From Pseudomonas azotoformans (GTDB taxonomy: Bacteria > Pseudomonadota > Gammaproteobacteria > Pseudomonadales > Pseudomonadaceae), in NCBI RefSeq assembly GCF_001579805.1, contig NZ_CP014546.1:3906001-3970000 (forward strand): a stretch of 64,000 nucleotides of DNA, written 5' to 3'. The first letter of the stretch is position 1. Each line of letters opens with the position of its first letter. The notes below the pieces were generated by a model. The model was not told where the DNA came from and did no database searches. It worked only from the letters and a program-made list of their open reading frames with translations. Of this stretch, positions 39,826 to 48,839 are shown one piece after another. The position numbers and the translations under genes are program-made.

Positions 39826-39857
39826 TGATCATATGATCGGATAGTGATCATATGTTT
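39826..39857. promoter_or_regulatory. Two tandem TGATCA operators before the polyol ABC operon
   Basis: TGATCATATGATCGG (39826-39840; GATCATATGATC is a perfect 12-base palindrome) and TGATCATATGTTT (39845-39857) are 19 bases apart, about two helix turns. A third copy stands before the divergent RpiB-type gene. This arrangement suggests cooperative binding by one regulator, presumably the SorC protein at 33803-34780. Confidence 0.6.
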
Positions 39858-39998
39858 AAACTGCTTGAGGCGGTTTTGTCAATCCTTTGCCCACGGCTCT
39901 CGCCGAGGTTTTGGCGTTATTTAGTGTTTGGGTCTTTAAATAAGCCTTGACAGCGACCTGCTCATCGCCCGCTAATGATTGTGCATAATTTCAGTGAG

Positions 39999-40013
39999 TG
40001 ATCATTTGATCGG
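39999..40013. promoter_or_regulatory. TGATCA operator before the RpiB-type isomerase gene
   Basis: TGATCATTTGATCGG matches the site at 39826-39840 in 14 of 15 positions. It ends 18 bases before the isomerase start. The rest of the 256-base intergenic region (39776-40031) holds the promoters and no gene. Confidence 0.6.
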
Positions 40014-40031
40014 TCTGATGGAGAAACAGTA

Positions 40032-40514
40032 ATGGGTGCACAAACGACGTTTTCGGTGGCCATCGGATGCGACGAGGCGGGCTTCGAGCTCAAGGAATTG
40101 CTCAAGCGCTTTATCGAAGGCCTGGGCTATGGGGTCGAGGATTTTGGCTGTCATTCGTCCAGCCCGGTGCTGTATCCCGATATCGCGGCGGCGGTGGCCA
40201 TGGCGGTGGGCGCGGGTGAGCAGCGCCTGGGCGTGTTGATTTGCGGCACGGGCATTGGCATGGCGATCTCTGCCAATAAGATCAAAGGCGTGCGGGCTGC
40301 ACAGGCTCACGACACGTATTCGGCCGAGCGTGCGCGCAAGAGCAACGATGCGCAGATCCTGTCCATTGGTGCGCGGGTGATCGGGCCCGAGCTGGCCAAG
40401 AGCATCGTCAAAGTGTTTCTGGAATCGGAGTTCGAAGCGGAGCGCTCCGGCAAAAAAGTCGAGCGCATCACTGCGCTCGAACAGGCGAACAGGGCGTTGC
40501 CGTCAGACGACTGA
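40032..40514 (+). CDS. RpiB/LacAB-family sugar-phosphate isomerase (tetrulose-4-phosphate isomerase candidate)
   Basis: The 160-residue RpiB-family protein has the opening VAIGCDEAGFELKE and the catalytic Cys with anion-hole loop CGTGIGMAISANK. RpiB relatives called DerI/EryI convert D-erythrulose 4-phosphate to D-erythrose 4-phosphate in tetritol catabolism. That fits the dehydrogenase and kinase across the divergent promoter. It could also be a plain ribose-5-phosphate isomerase B. GGAG stands 8 bases before the ATG. Confidence 0.85.
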   Translation: MGAQTTFSVAIGCDEAGFELKELLKRFIEGLGYGVEDFGCHSSSPVLYPDIAAAVAMAVGAGEQRLGVLICGTGIGMAISANKIKGVRAAQAHDTYSAERARKSNDAQILSIGARVIGPELAKSIVKVFLESEFEAERSGKKVERITALEQANRALPSDD

Positions 40515-40520
40515 GCCGTT

Positions 40521-41786
40521 TCAGAACACCGCCTTGACCTGCAGGCCCAGCACCAAGGCGTTGTCGATGTTGTCACCGGAAAACGCACCCGGCTCGATGA
40601 TGTATTGCACATCCGGGCGCAGGGTCAGCCAGGGCGTGGCCTGGCAGCCGTAGCTGAGTTCGATCAGCTGTTCGGCATTGCTCAGGTTGGGGTATTCGTT
40701 GCCGGCGTTGAAGGCTGCCAGCTCCTGCACCTCGCGGCTGCGCGGGTTGGGCACGGCGCGACCGTAACCCAGGGCCAGGGTGTCACGCGGCCGGCCTTCG
40801 AACGGCTTGTACAGCACCACGCCCGCGCCATACCACTTGCTGAACGGCGAAGCCGCTTCACTGGCGGCAGAGTATTGACCGAAGGCGTGCAGCACGCGGC
40901 CGGCGGAGGAGTCGGAAGCCCAAACGGCCTGGTCGATCAGCAGGTAGTGGCCGCCGCGACCGCTGACTTCCTTGCTGCTGCCGATGCGTTTCACGTCGGA
41001 GCTGTCGTAGTAATAGCCCAGCTTGTATTCACCCGGCAGGTTGCCCGCGTGTTTGTACACCAGCTCGATCGGCACCACGGTGCCGGTGGTGTGTTTGGGT
41101 CCCAGTTTCCAGGCGCGGCTGGAGTTGCCGTTGCTCTCCGGGTCCACGTTGAACGCGGCGACGCGCAGTTGCCAGTTGGGCGCAAAGTCGTATTTCACCC
41201 GCGCACCCAGGCGCGCATTCGGGTAGTTGGTCCAGCCGCTGCCGCCGGACATGTTCAGCGGGTGCCCGCAGAAACCGGCGTTCATGAAGTTGCACAGAAT
41301 ACCGCTGTCCAGGCCGCCGAGGTCATTGCCCATGGCCATGTAGCCGAGCTTGACGTTGAGGGCTGGCGTGAACAGCGTGCGCTCGTAGCTCAATTCGGTC
41401 AGGCGCGTGTAGAGGCCACCGTAGTTTTCCTGGATCGGCAGGCGGTTGCCCACCAAATCTTCGGAAGCGCTGTTGCCGCGACGGTCGTTAATAGTGACTT
41501 GGATGCGGTCGCCATTATTGAAACCGTAGAGCTTGCCCAGGTCGAACTGCACGCCCAGCTTGAGGTTCTGCGAGTAGCGCGCCGAGCGGTGCTGGCCACC
41601 GTGGGCGTTGTAGGCGGTTTCACCGCTGTAGTCGCCGGTAAAGCGGATGCCTTGCGCGTCGAGTTCGCGGCGCAGGCCGCCCCAGTCACCGGTCAGGGTG
41701 GTGTCATCGGCTTGCACGGGCAGGGCGGCACCCAGGGCGAGGCCCAGCAACAGGCGCCCAAGGGGAATATGAGAAGTGGGGGTCAT
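40521..41786 (-). CDS. oprB: OprB-family carbohydrate-selective porin
   Basis: The 421-residue outer membrane protein has a signal peptide (LGRLLLGLALGAALPVQA) and the OprB opening TLTGDWGGLRRELDAQGIRFTGDY (given in part). It ends in Val-Phe as usual for porins. It admits glucose and other sugars into the periplasm. It lies after gcd on the same strand, so sugars that pass it can be oxidised directly by the glucose dehydrogenase. It is convergent with the RpiB-type gene (6-base gap). Confidence 0.9.
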   Translation of the reverse strand: MTPTSHIPLGRLLLGLALGAALPVQADDTTLTGDWGGLRRELDAQGIRFTGDYSGETAYNAHGGQHRSARYSQNLKLGVQFDLGKLYGFNNGDRIQVTINDRRGNSASEDLVGNRLPIQENYGGLYTRLTELSYERTLFTPALNVKLGYMAMGNDLGGLDSGILCNFMNAGFCGHPLNMSGGSGWTNYPNARLGARVKYDFAPNWQLRVAAFNVDPESNGNSSRAWKLGPKHTTGTVVPIELVYKHAGNLPGEYKLGYYYDSSDVKRIGSSKEVSGRGGHYLLIDQAVWASDSSAGRVLHAFGQYSAASEAASPFSKWYGAGVVLYKPFEGRPRDTLALGYGRAVPNPRSREVQELAAFNAGNEYPNLSNAEQLIELSYGCQATPWLTLRPDVQYIIEPGAFSGDNIDNALVLGLQVKAVF

Positions 41787-41807
41787 GCGGGTTTTTCCAG
41801 GCAGAAG

Positions 41808-41833
41808 GCGCGGCGCCGGGGGAGGCGCCGCGC
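41808..41833 (-). terminator. Strong hairpin between gcd and oprB
   Basis: A perfect 10-bp GC stem (GCGCGGCGCC with GGCGCCGCGC) with a 6-base loop lies 10 bases after the gcd stop. There is no clear T-run after it on the minus strand, so it may be a processing or mRNA-stabilising hairpin rather than a full terminator. Confidence 0.5.
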
Positions 41834-41842
41834 GAACAGGGG

Positions 41843-44251
41843 TTATGGCAGGGCGTAGGCGATCACGTAGTCGCCACGGTCGGTGGACTGGCGTGCGCCA
41901 CCGGCGGTGATCACGATGTATTGCTTACCGGTTTTCGGCGACACGTAAGTCATCGGGCCACCTTGGCTGCCCACGGGCAGGCGGGCTTTCCAGACTTCAT
42001 CACCGTTACCGCTGTTGAAGGCGCGCAGGTAGAAATCCTGGGTGCCGGCGATAAAGATCAGGCCGCCCTGGGTCGACAGGGTGCCGCCGAGGGTTGGCAG
42101 GCCGATCTTGATCGGCAGGTGCATGCGAATGCCCAGCGGGCCGGTGTCTTCCACGGTGCCGACCGGCACTTGCCAGGCGACCTTTTGCGTCTTCATGTCG
42201 ATCGCGGTCAAGGTGCCGAACGGCGGCGCCTGGCACGGAATACCGGCCACCGACAGGAATCGGTTCTTGTTCACGGCATACGGCGTGCCCTTGAGCGGCA
42301 CGGCGCCCATGCCGGTGTTGAGCGCTTCGCCACCGGACGCGGCCTGGGCCTTGTTCTGCGACGGCACCATCTGGATCCACAGGCCCAGGCGCATGTCATT
42401 GACGAAGATAAAGCCGTGTACCGGGTCGGTGGAAATACTGCCCCAGTTCATGCCGCCCAGCGAGCCCGGGAAGCTCAGGGATTTATCAGTGCCCGGCGCG
42501 GTGTACAGGCCGTCGTAGCGCATGCCCTTGAAGTCGATACGGCACAGCAGCTGATCGTAGGGAGTGGCGCCCCACATGTCCGATTCGGTCAGGGTTTGCG
42601 CGCCGATCTGCGGCATGCCCACTGATTTCGGCTGGGTCGGGGAGTAGGGTTCGTTGGGGATGTTGGCGGCCTTGACCGGGACTTCTTTAACGTCGGTCAG
42701 CGGTTTGCCGGTGGCGCGGTCGAGCACGTAGATCTGCCCGGCCTTGGTGCCGATCACGACCGCAGGTACGGCTTTGTCGCTGCCCGGTGGCGTGAAGTCG
42801 ATCAGGCTTGGCTGCATCGGCAAGTCGAAGTCCCACAGGTCATTGTGGACGGTCTGGTACACCCACTTCTCCGCGCCGGTGGAGGCGTCCAGCGCCAGCA
42901 CTGAGGCGCCGTACTTGTGGTTGAGCTGGGTGCGTTCCACGCCGTAGATGTCGGTGGACGAGCTGCCCATCGGCAGGAAGACCGTGTTCATCAGCGGGTC
43001 GTAGGACATCGGCGCCCAGCTGTTCGGCGTACTGCGCACGTAAGTGCTGCCGTCAGCCGGGGCTGTTTTGTCTTCCGGGTTGCCGGGGTCGAAGGCCCAG
43101 CGCATCTGGCCGCTGATCACGTCGAAGCCACGGATCACGCCGCCGGGCATGTCGGTCTGCACGTTGTCGGCCACGCGGCCGCCGACTACCACGGTGGTGC
43201 CGGCGATCAGGGGTGCGGAAGACAGTTGGTAGTAGCTGTCCGGCACGTTACCCAGGCCGGCTTTCAAATCCACCTGGCCGTGGGTGCCGAAGTCTTCGCA
43301 GAATTTGCCGGTGTCGGCATCTACGGCGATCAGGCGCGCATCGATGGTGTTGGTCAGCAGGCGGCGCTGGCACTGTGCGCCGGCCGGCACACTGGCGGCA
43401 ATGATCGGTGAACTGTTCGGCTGGGTCGGCTGGGCAATCGGCGCGGTGGCGTCGAAATACGCCATGCCACGGCAACGCTGCCACACCGCCGATTTGGCGT
43501 TGACCTCGTTCTTCCACAGCTCTTTGCCGGTGTCGGCGTCCAAGGCGATCAGGTTGTTATGGGGTGTGCAGATGAACACCTTGTTGCCGATCTGCAGGGG
43601 CGTCAGCTGGTCTTCGGCACCGTTGCCGTCGCTGATGGCCACGTCGCCGGTGTGATAGGTCCAGGCCACTTTGAGCTTATTGACCGTGTCACGGTTGATC
43701 TGGTCCAGCGCGGCGAAGCGGCTGCCGCCTTCGGTGTTGCCGTAATGCGCCCAGTCTTTCTGCGCGTCGGCCGCAGCCACCGGGGTGATACCTGGGCCGG
43801 CACCGGTCGGCGCCACGCTCGGGTGGGCGACGAACATGTTGCCCGTCGCGACTGCCACGCCCAACGCCAGTACGCCAGCCACCGCATAGGCGCCACGTGC
43901 AGGCCGGTTGACGAGCAGCGGGTACACCAGCGCCACCACCATGCCGATGGCTGCGAACATGAACACGCGGGAGAACAGCGGCCAGAACACCAGGCCCACA
44001 TCCGCCACTGCCCAAATGGCCGTGCCGATCAAGAAGGCGGCGAATAACCAGGCACCGGCTGGCTTGCGGCCAGCGATCAACAGGCCGGCAATCGTCATGA
44101 CTGCGCCGCCGATCAGGAAGTACCAGGAACCTCCCAGGCTGACCAATTTGACGCCGCCAATGGCCAGCGCGAGGCCGAGCAGGGCGATGATCACGCCCAG
44201 GCCCAGCAGTAATAATCTAGAGGCGCCAGCGGCGCGCGATGCTCGTTTCAT
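41843..44251 (-). CDS. gcd: Membrane-bound PQQ-dependent glucose dehydrogenase
   Basis: The 802-residue protein has five N-terminal transmembrane helices (about residues 13-150) and a PQQ beta-propeller domain (DWAHYGNTEGGSRFAALDQIN). Its length matches Pseudomonas Gcd (about 800). It oxidises glucose and other aldoses at the periplasmic face, passing electrons to ubiquinone. It would also turn xylose into xylonate, so it competes with XylA for substrate. It precedes oprB, a common pairing in Pseudomonas. Confidence 0.95.
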   Translation of the reverse strand: MKRASRAAGASRLLLLGLGVIIALLGLALAIGGVKLVSLGGSWYFLIGGAVMTIAGLLIAGRKPAGAWLFAAFLIGTAIWAVADVGLVFWPLFSRVFMFAAIGMVVALVYPLLVNRPARGAYAVAGVLALGVAVATGNMFVAHPSVAPTGAGPGITPVAAADAQKDWAHYGNTEGGSRFAALDQINRDTVNKLKVAWTYHTGDVAISDGNGAEDQLTPLQIGNKVFICTPHNNLIALDADTGKELWKNEVNAKSAVWQRCRGMAYFDATAPIAQPTQPNSSPIIAASVPAGAQCQRRLLTNTIDARLIAVDADTGKFCEDFGTHGQVDLKAGLGNVPDSYYQLSSAPLIAGTTVVVGGRVADNVQTDMPGGVIRGFDVISGQMRWAFDPGNPEDKTAPADGSTYVRSTPNSWAPMSYDPLMNTVFLPMGSSSTDIYGVERTQLNHKYGASVLALDASTGAEKWVYQTVHNDLWDFDLPMQPSLIDFTPPGSDKAVPAVVIGTKAGQIYVLDRATGKPLTDVKEVPVKAANIPNEPYSPTQPKSVGMPQIGAQTLTESDMWGATPYDQLLCRIDFKGMRYDGLYTAPGTDKSLSFPGSLGGMNWGSISTDPVHGFIFVNDMRLGLWIQMVPSQNKAQAASGGEALNTGMGAVPLKGTPYAVNKNRFLSVAGIPCQAPPFGTLTAIDMKTQKVAWQVPVGTVEDTGPLGIRMHLPIKIGLPTLGGTLSTQGGLIFIAGTQDFYLRAFNSGNGDEVWKARLPVGSQGGPMTYVSPKTGKQYIVITAGGARQSTDRGDYVIAYALP

Positions 44252-44446
44252 GTCGACAGGACTCGAATGTGAGAGGGCAAAGACGCGATTTTAGCAAGAT
44301 AAGTAACTGGTTAGTACATTAGAGTCCTGCAATAGACTATTACAGGTGCTGCGATGATGGGATGTGGTGGAATGTCGCTCAGGGTGCGATCCAACAATTG
44401 ATGAGAAACCTTTGGAAATCGGGCTTGTTGTGGAGACCGGGCTTGT

Positions 44447-44580
44447 TGTGGTGAGCGGGCTTGCCCCGCGCCGGGCTGCGAAGCAGCCCCAAACCGGGAC
44501 ACCGAGATATGCCTGGATTAACTCAGTGGCCCGAGTGGGGCGGCTTCGCCACCCAGCGCGGGGCAAGCCCGCTCACCACA
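44447..44580. repeat. Large REPIN-type inverted repeat
   Basis: Perfect 25-base arms at 44447-44471 and 44556-44580 (core GAGCGGGCTTGCCCCGCG) enclose a further imperfect palindrome. Partial copies of the arm (GGGCTTGTTGTGG) also occur at 44421-44450, like a local duplication. The rest of the 44252-44598 gap shows no gene. Confidence 0.85.
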
Positions 44581-44598
44581 GGAAAAAAACCGCCTCTA

Positions 44599-46542
44599 TT
44601 AGAACTTGAACCGACCCACCAACCCCTTGAGCTGACCCGAAATATCCGTCAACCGAGCTGACCCGGTCTGCGCCGAGTGGGCGAAGCCTTCGACCAGCTG
44701 CGCGTCGGCATGGATCTGCGCGATGTGTCGGTTGATCTCTTCTGCCACCTGGTGCTGTTCCTCGGCGGCGGTGGCGATCTGGGTGTTTTGATCGCGGATC
44801 GAGTCCACTGAACCGCGGATCTTGTCGAAGCTGTCGCGGGCCTGCTGGATACGTTCCACGCTGGTGTGGGACACCAGCAGGCTGCCTTGCATCTGTTGCG
44901 TCACTTCTTGGGTGCGGCGGGCGAGGTTGCCGAGCAGGCTGTCGATCTCGCCAGTGGAGTCGGCGGTGCGACGGGCGAGGGCGCGGACCTCGTCGGCGAC
45001 CACCGCGAAACCTCGGCCTTGATCCCCAGCACGGGCAGCTTCAATCGCTGCGTTGAGCGCCAGCAGGTTGGTCTGCTCGGCAATCGAACGGATGGTGTCG
45101 AGGATGGTGTTGATGTTCTTGCTGTCCTGCTCCAGCAACTGCATGGTCTGGGTCGACTTCTGCAGGTCTTCGCTGAGCTTGAGCACGCTGCCGGTGGCTT
45201 CACCGATGTGGTGCTGGCCGTCGTGCACATCGCGGTAGCCTTCGTCGGCACTGGTGGCGGCGGCGCTGCAGGAGCGCGCGACTTCGTTGGCGGTGGCGAC
45301 CATTTCGTTGAACGCCGTGCTCACCAGTTCCACGGCTTCGCGCTGGCGGCCGGCGGCCTGGTTCATGTTGTTGGCGACTTGGCTGGTGTCGGCGGCGGCG
45401 GTCTGCAGGTCCGACGAGGCGTTGCCGATTCGCTGCACCAACTGGGCGATCATGCTCAGGAACTGGTTGAACCAGCCGGCCAGGCTGGCGGTTTCGTCCT
45501 TGCCTTGCACCTTGAGCTGACGGGTCAGGTCGCCTTCACCTTCGGCGATCTCTTGCAGGCCGTCGGCCACGCCGCGAATCGGCCGCACGATCACGCTGGC
45601 AAAGCTGGCGCCGACCACCGCGAACACCAACGCCAATACCGCAGCGATGGCCGCGATCAACCAGGTCAGGCGGGTGGCGCCGGCCATGACTTCGTCGCGC
45701 TTGATCAGGCCGATAAAACGCCAGCCCAGGTCTTTGGAACTGACCATATTGGCCATGTAGGCCACGCCATCGATCTCGATCTGGGTCACGCCGTCGCCAC
45801 GCTTGGCCAGTTCGGCGTAGTTCGGGCCCAGGTCAGCCAGGGGCTTGAAGTTGTGCTTGGCATCGCTGGGGTCCACCAGCACGTTGCCGTTGCCTTCCAC
45901 CAGCATCAAGTAGCCGCTGTCGCCGAGCTTGATGTTGCGCACCAGTTCGGTGAGCTGCTTGAGCGACACGTCCAGGCCGACCACGCCAAGGATATTGCCG
46001 CTGGCATCGGCGACGGTGTGTACGGTGCCGATCAGCGTCACATCGTCCGGCGCCCAATAATAGGCGCCAGTGCGCACTGTTTTGCCCGGTGCGGCGATGG
46101 CCGCCTGATACCAGGGGCGTACGCGCGGGTCGTAGTTGTTGAGTTTGGTGTCGTCGGGCCAACTGGCGTAGCCGCCGTCTTTCAAGCCCAGGGACAGGTA
46201 GGCGGTGCTCGGATGGCTCTTCGCGAACTGGTCGAAAATCTCCAGCAGTTCTTTATTGGTGGGGGTGAGGGGGATTTGTGCGGCGTCGGCGCCGGCGTAG
46301 CTCTTGAGGTCCTTGGCCGCGACAACGCGCGGGTCCTTGGCCACATAGTCGACGTTCTGGCTGATGCCGTCGAAGAACTGCTTCATGCCATTGTCGATCT
46401 GGCGGATCTCACGGCCGCTGCTGTCGAGGAAATTGGCCTGGGCCCCCTCACGCAGATTCAGCACAACCAGTACCGCGACCAAAATAACCGGGACGCACGC
46501 GATGGCGGCAAACGCCCAGGTCAGCTTTTGCTTGATATTCAT
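44599..46542 (-). CDS. Methyl-accepting chemotaxis protein with amino-acid-type dCACHE sensor
   Basis: The 647-residue protein has a first membrane helix at about residues 8-30, a periplasmic double CACHE domain (about 35-275), a second helix, HAMP, and the methyl-accepting signalling domain with its hairpin tip [19 protein letters not shown]. The sensor contains Tyr137, Arg142, Trp144, Tyr145 and Asp191, the spacing of the motif that binds the amino and carboxyl groups of amino acids in PctA-like receptors. It probably steers cells toward amino acids. There is no C-terminal CheR pentapeptide. Confidence 0.92.
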   Translation of the reverse strand: MNIKQKLTWAFAAIACVPVILVAVLVVLNLREGAQANFLDSSGREIRQIDNGMKQFFDGISQNVDYVAKDPRVVAAKDLKSYAGADAAQIPLTPTNKELLEIFDQFAKSHPSTAYLSLGLKDGGYASWPDDTKLNNYDPRVRPWYQAAIAAPGKTVRTGAYYWAPDDVTLIGTVHTVADASGNILGVVGLDVSLKQLTELVRNIKLGDSGYLMLVEGNGNVLVDPSDAKHNFKPLADLGPNYAELAKRGDGVTQIEIDGVAYMANMVSSKDLGWRFIGLIKRDEVMAGATRLTWLIAAIAAVLALVFAVVGASFASVIVRPIRGVADGLQEIAEGEGDLTRQLKVQGKDETASLAGWFNQFLSMIAQLVQRIGNASSDLQTAAADTSQVANNMNQAAGRQREAVELVSTAFNEMVATANEVARSCSAAATSADEGYRDVHDGQHHIGEATGSVLKLSEDLQKSTQTMQLLEQDSKNINTILDTIRSIAEQTNLLALNAAIEAARAGDQGRGFAVVADEVRALARRTADSTGEIDSLLGNLARRTQEVTQQMQGSLLVSHTSVERIQQARDSFDKIRGSVDSIRDQNTQIATAAEEQHQVAEEINRHIAQIHADAQLVEGFAHSAQTGSARLTDISGQLKGLVGRFKF

Positions 46543-46688
46543 GACTTCACCCGCGGGTATTTATAATTTTTGGCAAGGAGAAAACAGTAGCGTCGAGCGT
46601 CGCATGTGTTGTTTTGAGAGGGGTGTGGCCCATGCGTACTCCCTGTGTATCGACTGCGGGAGCACGCACTTGAGGGCCAGAGGAGGGT

Positions 46689-47579
46689 TTAACCGATGCG
46701 CTCGCCACCCAGCGCATCACGCTGCATCGACTGCAGGTTTTTCTCGATGGTTTCGCAGATGGTTTCCATCTGGATCTGGTGTTCGCTGGAGTTGAACGGG
46801 CTTTGCAGGTCGGTGCCGATGCGCTCGATGGCCAGCAGCATGAAACCCACCACCGTCGAGGCCAGCGGGGTGAACCAACCCAGGGATTCCACCAGGCCCA
46901 CCGGTACGATCAGGCAGAACAACGAGATAAACAAGCGCGGGAAATACACGTAGGGGTAGGGCAGCGGGGTATTGGCAATCCGTTCCATGCCGCCCTGGGC
47001 GTTGGACAAGTCCACCAGGGTCGACTCCAGTCGCGCCAGGCGGATGCTGTCCAGATGACCGGCTTTATATTCTTTGGCGAGCAGCGCGGCAGAGCCGGTG
47101 AGGATGTCGTTGGCGAAGTTGTTGGTCGCGCCATTACGCGCGAACTCTTCGCTGGGAATGAACGCGCGGACTTCTTCAGGGCATGGCTGGCCCTTGAGAT
47201 GGGCGGCCAGGCAGTTCACGTACGCTACATGACGGCGCAACAGGGTGGCCTTGACCGGGTTCACTTCGCCGTCGGGGTCGTCCAGCAAGGTCAAGACCTG
47301 GCGCGCAAAGCTGCGCGAGTTATTGACCATCGCGCCCCACAGCGTGCGGGCTTCCCACCACCGATTGTAGGCGCTGCTGTTACGGAAACTGATCAGCACC
47401 ACCAGCGCCGAACCCAGCAGGGTCAGGGGCATCAGCGGCAAATTGATCTTGGCGGTGAGAAACAGCATGAAGTCCACGGTGACGGCGACGTCCCACAGCA
47501 ACAGCCAGAACAGCGCCCAGCCCACGTAACCCATGGTCTTGATGATCAGGCGGTACTTTTTGAGGATGGCAGCTTTCAA
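46689..47579 (-). CDS. Bestrophin-like membrane protein
   Basis: The 296-residue protein of the bacterial bestrophin family (UPF0187/YneE) has membrane helices near residues 13-60 and 220-260 and the conserved FRNSSAYNRWWEAR segment. Bacterial homologues form pentameric cation-selective channels. It starts with TTG at 47579, supported by GAGG 7-8 bases before it and by the basic KAAILKKYRL start. It is a single gene. Confidence 0.85.
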   Translation of the reverse strand: MKAAILKKYRLIIKTMGYVGWALFWLLLWDVAVTVDFMLFLTAKINLPLMPLTLLGSALVVLISFRNSSAYNRWWEARTLWGAMVNNSRSFARQVLTLLDDPDGEVNPVKATLLRRHVAYVNCLAAHLKGQPCPEEVRAFIPSEEFARNGATNNFANDILTGSAALLAKEYKAGHLDSIRLARLESTLVDLSNAQGGMERIANTPLPYPYVYFPRLFISLFCLIVPVGLVESLGWFTPLASTVVGFMLLAIERIGTDLQSPFNSSEHQIQMETICETIEKNLQSMQRDALGGERIG

Positions 47580-47949
47580 ACGAAGACCTCGCGGCGAGCG
47601 GTAAGCAACAGTGCCTTAGCTCGGACGCCGGCGGGTGGGTAAGGTTCGCCCCGAAGACTGAAACGTTTAAGTCGGCTTGGCTGGATTTGGCTTACACCGC
47701 TTGGCTTTCAAGTGTGCGGGCGATATGTAAGTAAATGTCACAAGAGTTTTGCTGCTCACCCAGTTGCTACGGGCCATTGGAACAATTTTGGTAGCGATGG
47801 GGTCCCGTACTGTAATCACGATAGATTGCGCTTCGAGGCAAAACGCCATTAGTGGCTTTTATTCTGACGTGAGTTGTTGTGAGACCTGGTTGCATAAAGA
47901 GTGCAATTGATATCAATGAATTCAGGTTGTTTGATCAGGGCTCTTTCTC
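47580..47949. other. Intergenic region without a recognised gene
   Basis: These 370 bases separate the bestrophin-like gene and the unknown gene at 47950. They are visibly richer in A and T than the surroundings. A perfect ATTGATATCAAT palindrome lies at 47906-47917, just before the downstream gene; no regulator could be assigned. Short open frames here have no ribosome binding site or family resemblance. Confidence 0.6.
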
Positions 47950-48813
47950 ATGTGTGGTCGTTCGTTGAAGTTGGCGCTGGAGCATTCGGCACGTGTAGCC
48001 GAATGCCATGTGGAATTTGAGGCGTGCATCCGCACGCATTACACACTGCTGCTGGAGCCTTATTCAAAAAGGCCGTTTTTTTACAAGACGGCGTTTAAGT
48101 TCAATCGTTTGATGGTGTCTTTTGCGTTATTGAGTGCCTATTTTTCTCGGCCGTTGCCGTTACTTTCCGAAGTGAAAGCATTGTGTCTGGCGCGCGGATT
48201 TTGCTCGAGGAACGGCCTGGAATCGATCTTCCTGTTGTTCAGGGCCTTGGGGTTCATGAAAGTGACGGGACACCTGGAAGATAGCCGTTTCCGCGTTTTC
48301 AGCCCGTCGTCCCAGGCGTGCCAGGAAGTCAGGGCGATGCTCACTTCGGTCGTGGACCCGCTGGGCACGCTCTATCCGGAAAATACAATGATTCGGCATT
48401 TGGGTGGGGTAGATGACCGTGCTTTTCTGGCCGTTTATTTCAAAGGCTTTGCGACGATCCTTGAATGTAATTCGACCATTGATCAGTTGTTGCCGGATTG
48501 TTATTGGTTGGTCAATCGTGATGCCGGTCACTTGTTGATGTTGGCTATCTATAACGACGCGTGTGCGTTGGACAACACCGGTGCCAGTTTCCGGTCTTCC
48601 TCTTATCTTTCACTTGCCGAACAATTATCGGTCTCCAAGACGCACGTTATTCGCTTGGTTCGGGAAGGGGTGGACAGGGGATATTTCAAAATTCATTCCA
48701 AGACGCAACTGGAGGTGCTACCGCCGTTTGTGATGTTGGTCAGACGCTTCATGGCCTATTCATTTGCGATCAGCCTGCACAGTCTCCAATTGGGTCATAG
48801 CGACGGTCAGTAG
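47950..48813 (+). CDS. Protein of unknown function with winged-helix-like C-terminal segment
   Basis: The 287-residue cysteine-rich soluble protein was not recognised as a named family. The segment YLSLAEQLSVSKTHVIRLVREGVDRGYF (about residues 218-245) looks like a helix-turn-helix with a following wing, so a transcription factor is possible. The N-terminal part is helical and hydrophobic. Base composition is lower in GC than most of the window. It is followed after 26 bases by a diguanylate cyclase gene on the same strand, and they may be co-transcribed. Confidence 0.6.
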   Translation: MCGRSLKLALEHSARVAECHVEFEACIRTHYTLLLEPYSKRPFFYKTAFKFNRLMVSFALLSAYFSRPLPLLSEVKALCLARGFCSRNGLESIFLLFRALGFMKVTGHLEDSRFRVFSPSSQACQEVRAMLTSVVDPLGTLYPENTMIRHLGGVDDRAFLAVYFKGFATILECNSTIDQLLPDCYWLVNRDAGHLLMLAIYNDACALDNTGASFRSSSYLSLAEQLSVSKTHVIRLVREGVDRGYFKIHSKTQLEVLPPFVMLVRRFMAYSFAISLHSLQLGHSDGQ

Positions 48814-48839
48814 GCGACTCATGTACAGGGAATGAACGA

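Noticed and set aside
39826..39857. TGATCA repeats as a CRISPR or tandem repeat array
   Set aside because: Only three imperfect short copies at promoter positions and no spacers of even length; an operator set is the better reading.
47667..47849. 60-residue open frame on the minus strand in the 370-base gap
   Set aside because: No ribosome binding site and no recognisable features; treated as chance.
47906..47917. ATTGATATCAAT palindrome as an Anr/Fnr site
   Set aside because: An Fnr-type site needs TTGAT-N4-ATCAA; here the half-sites adjoin with no spacer.
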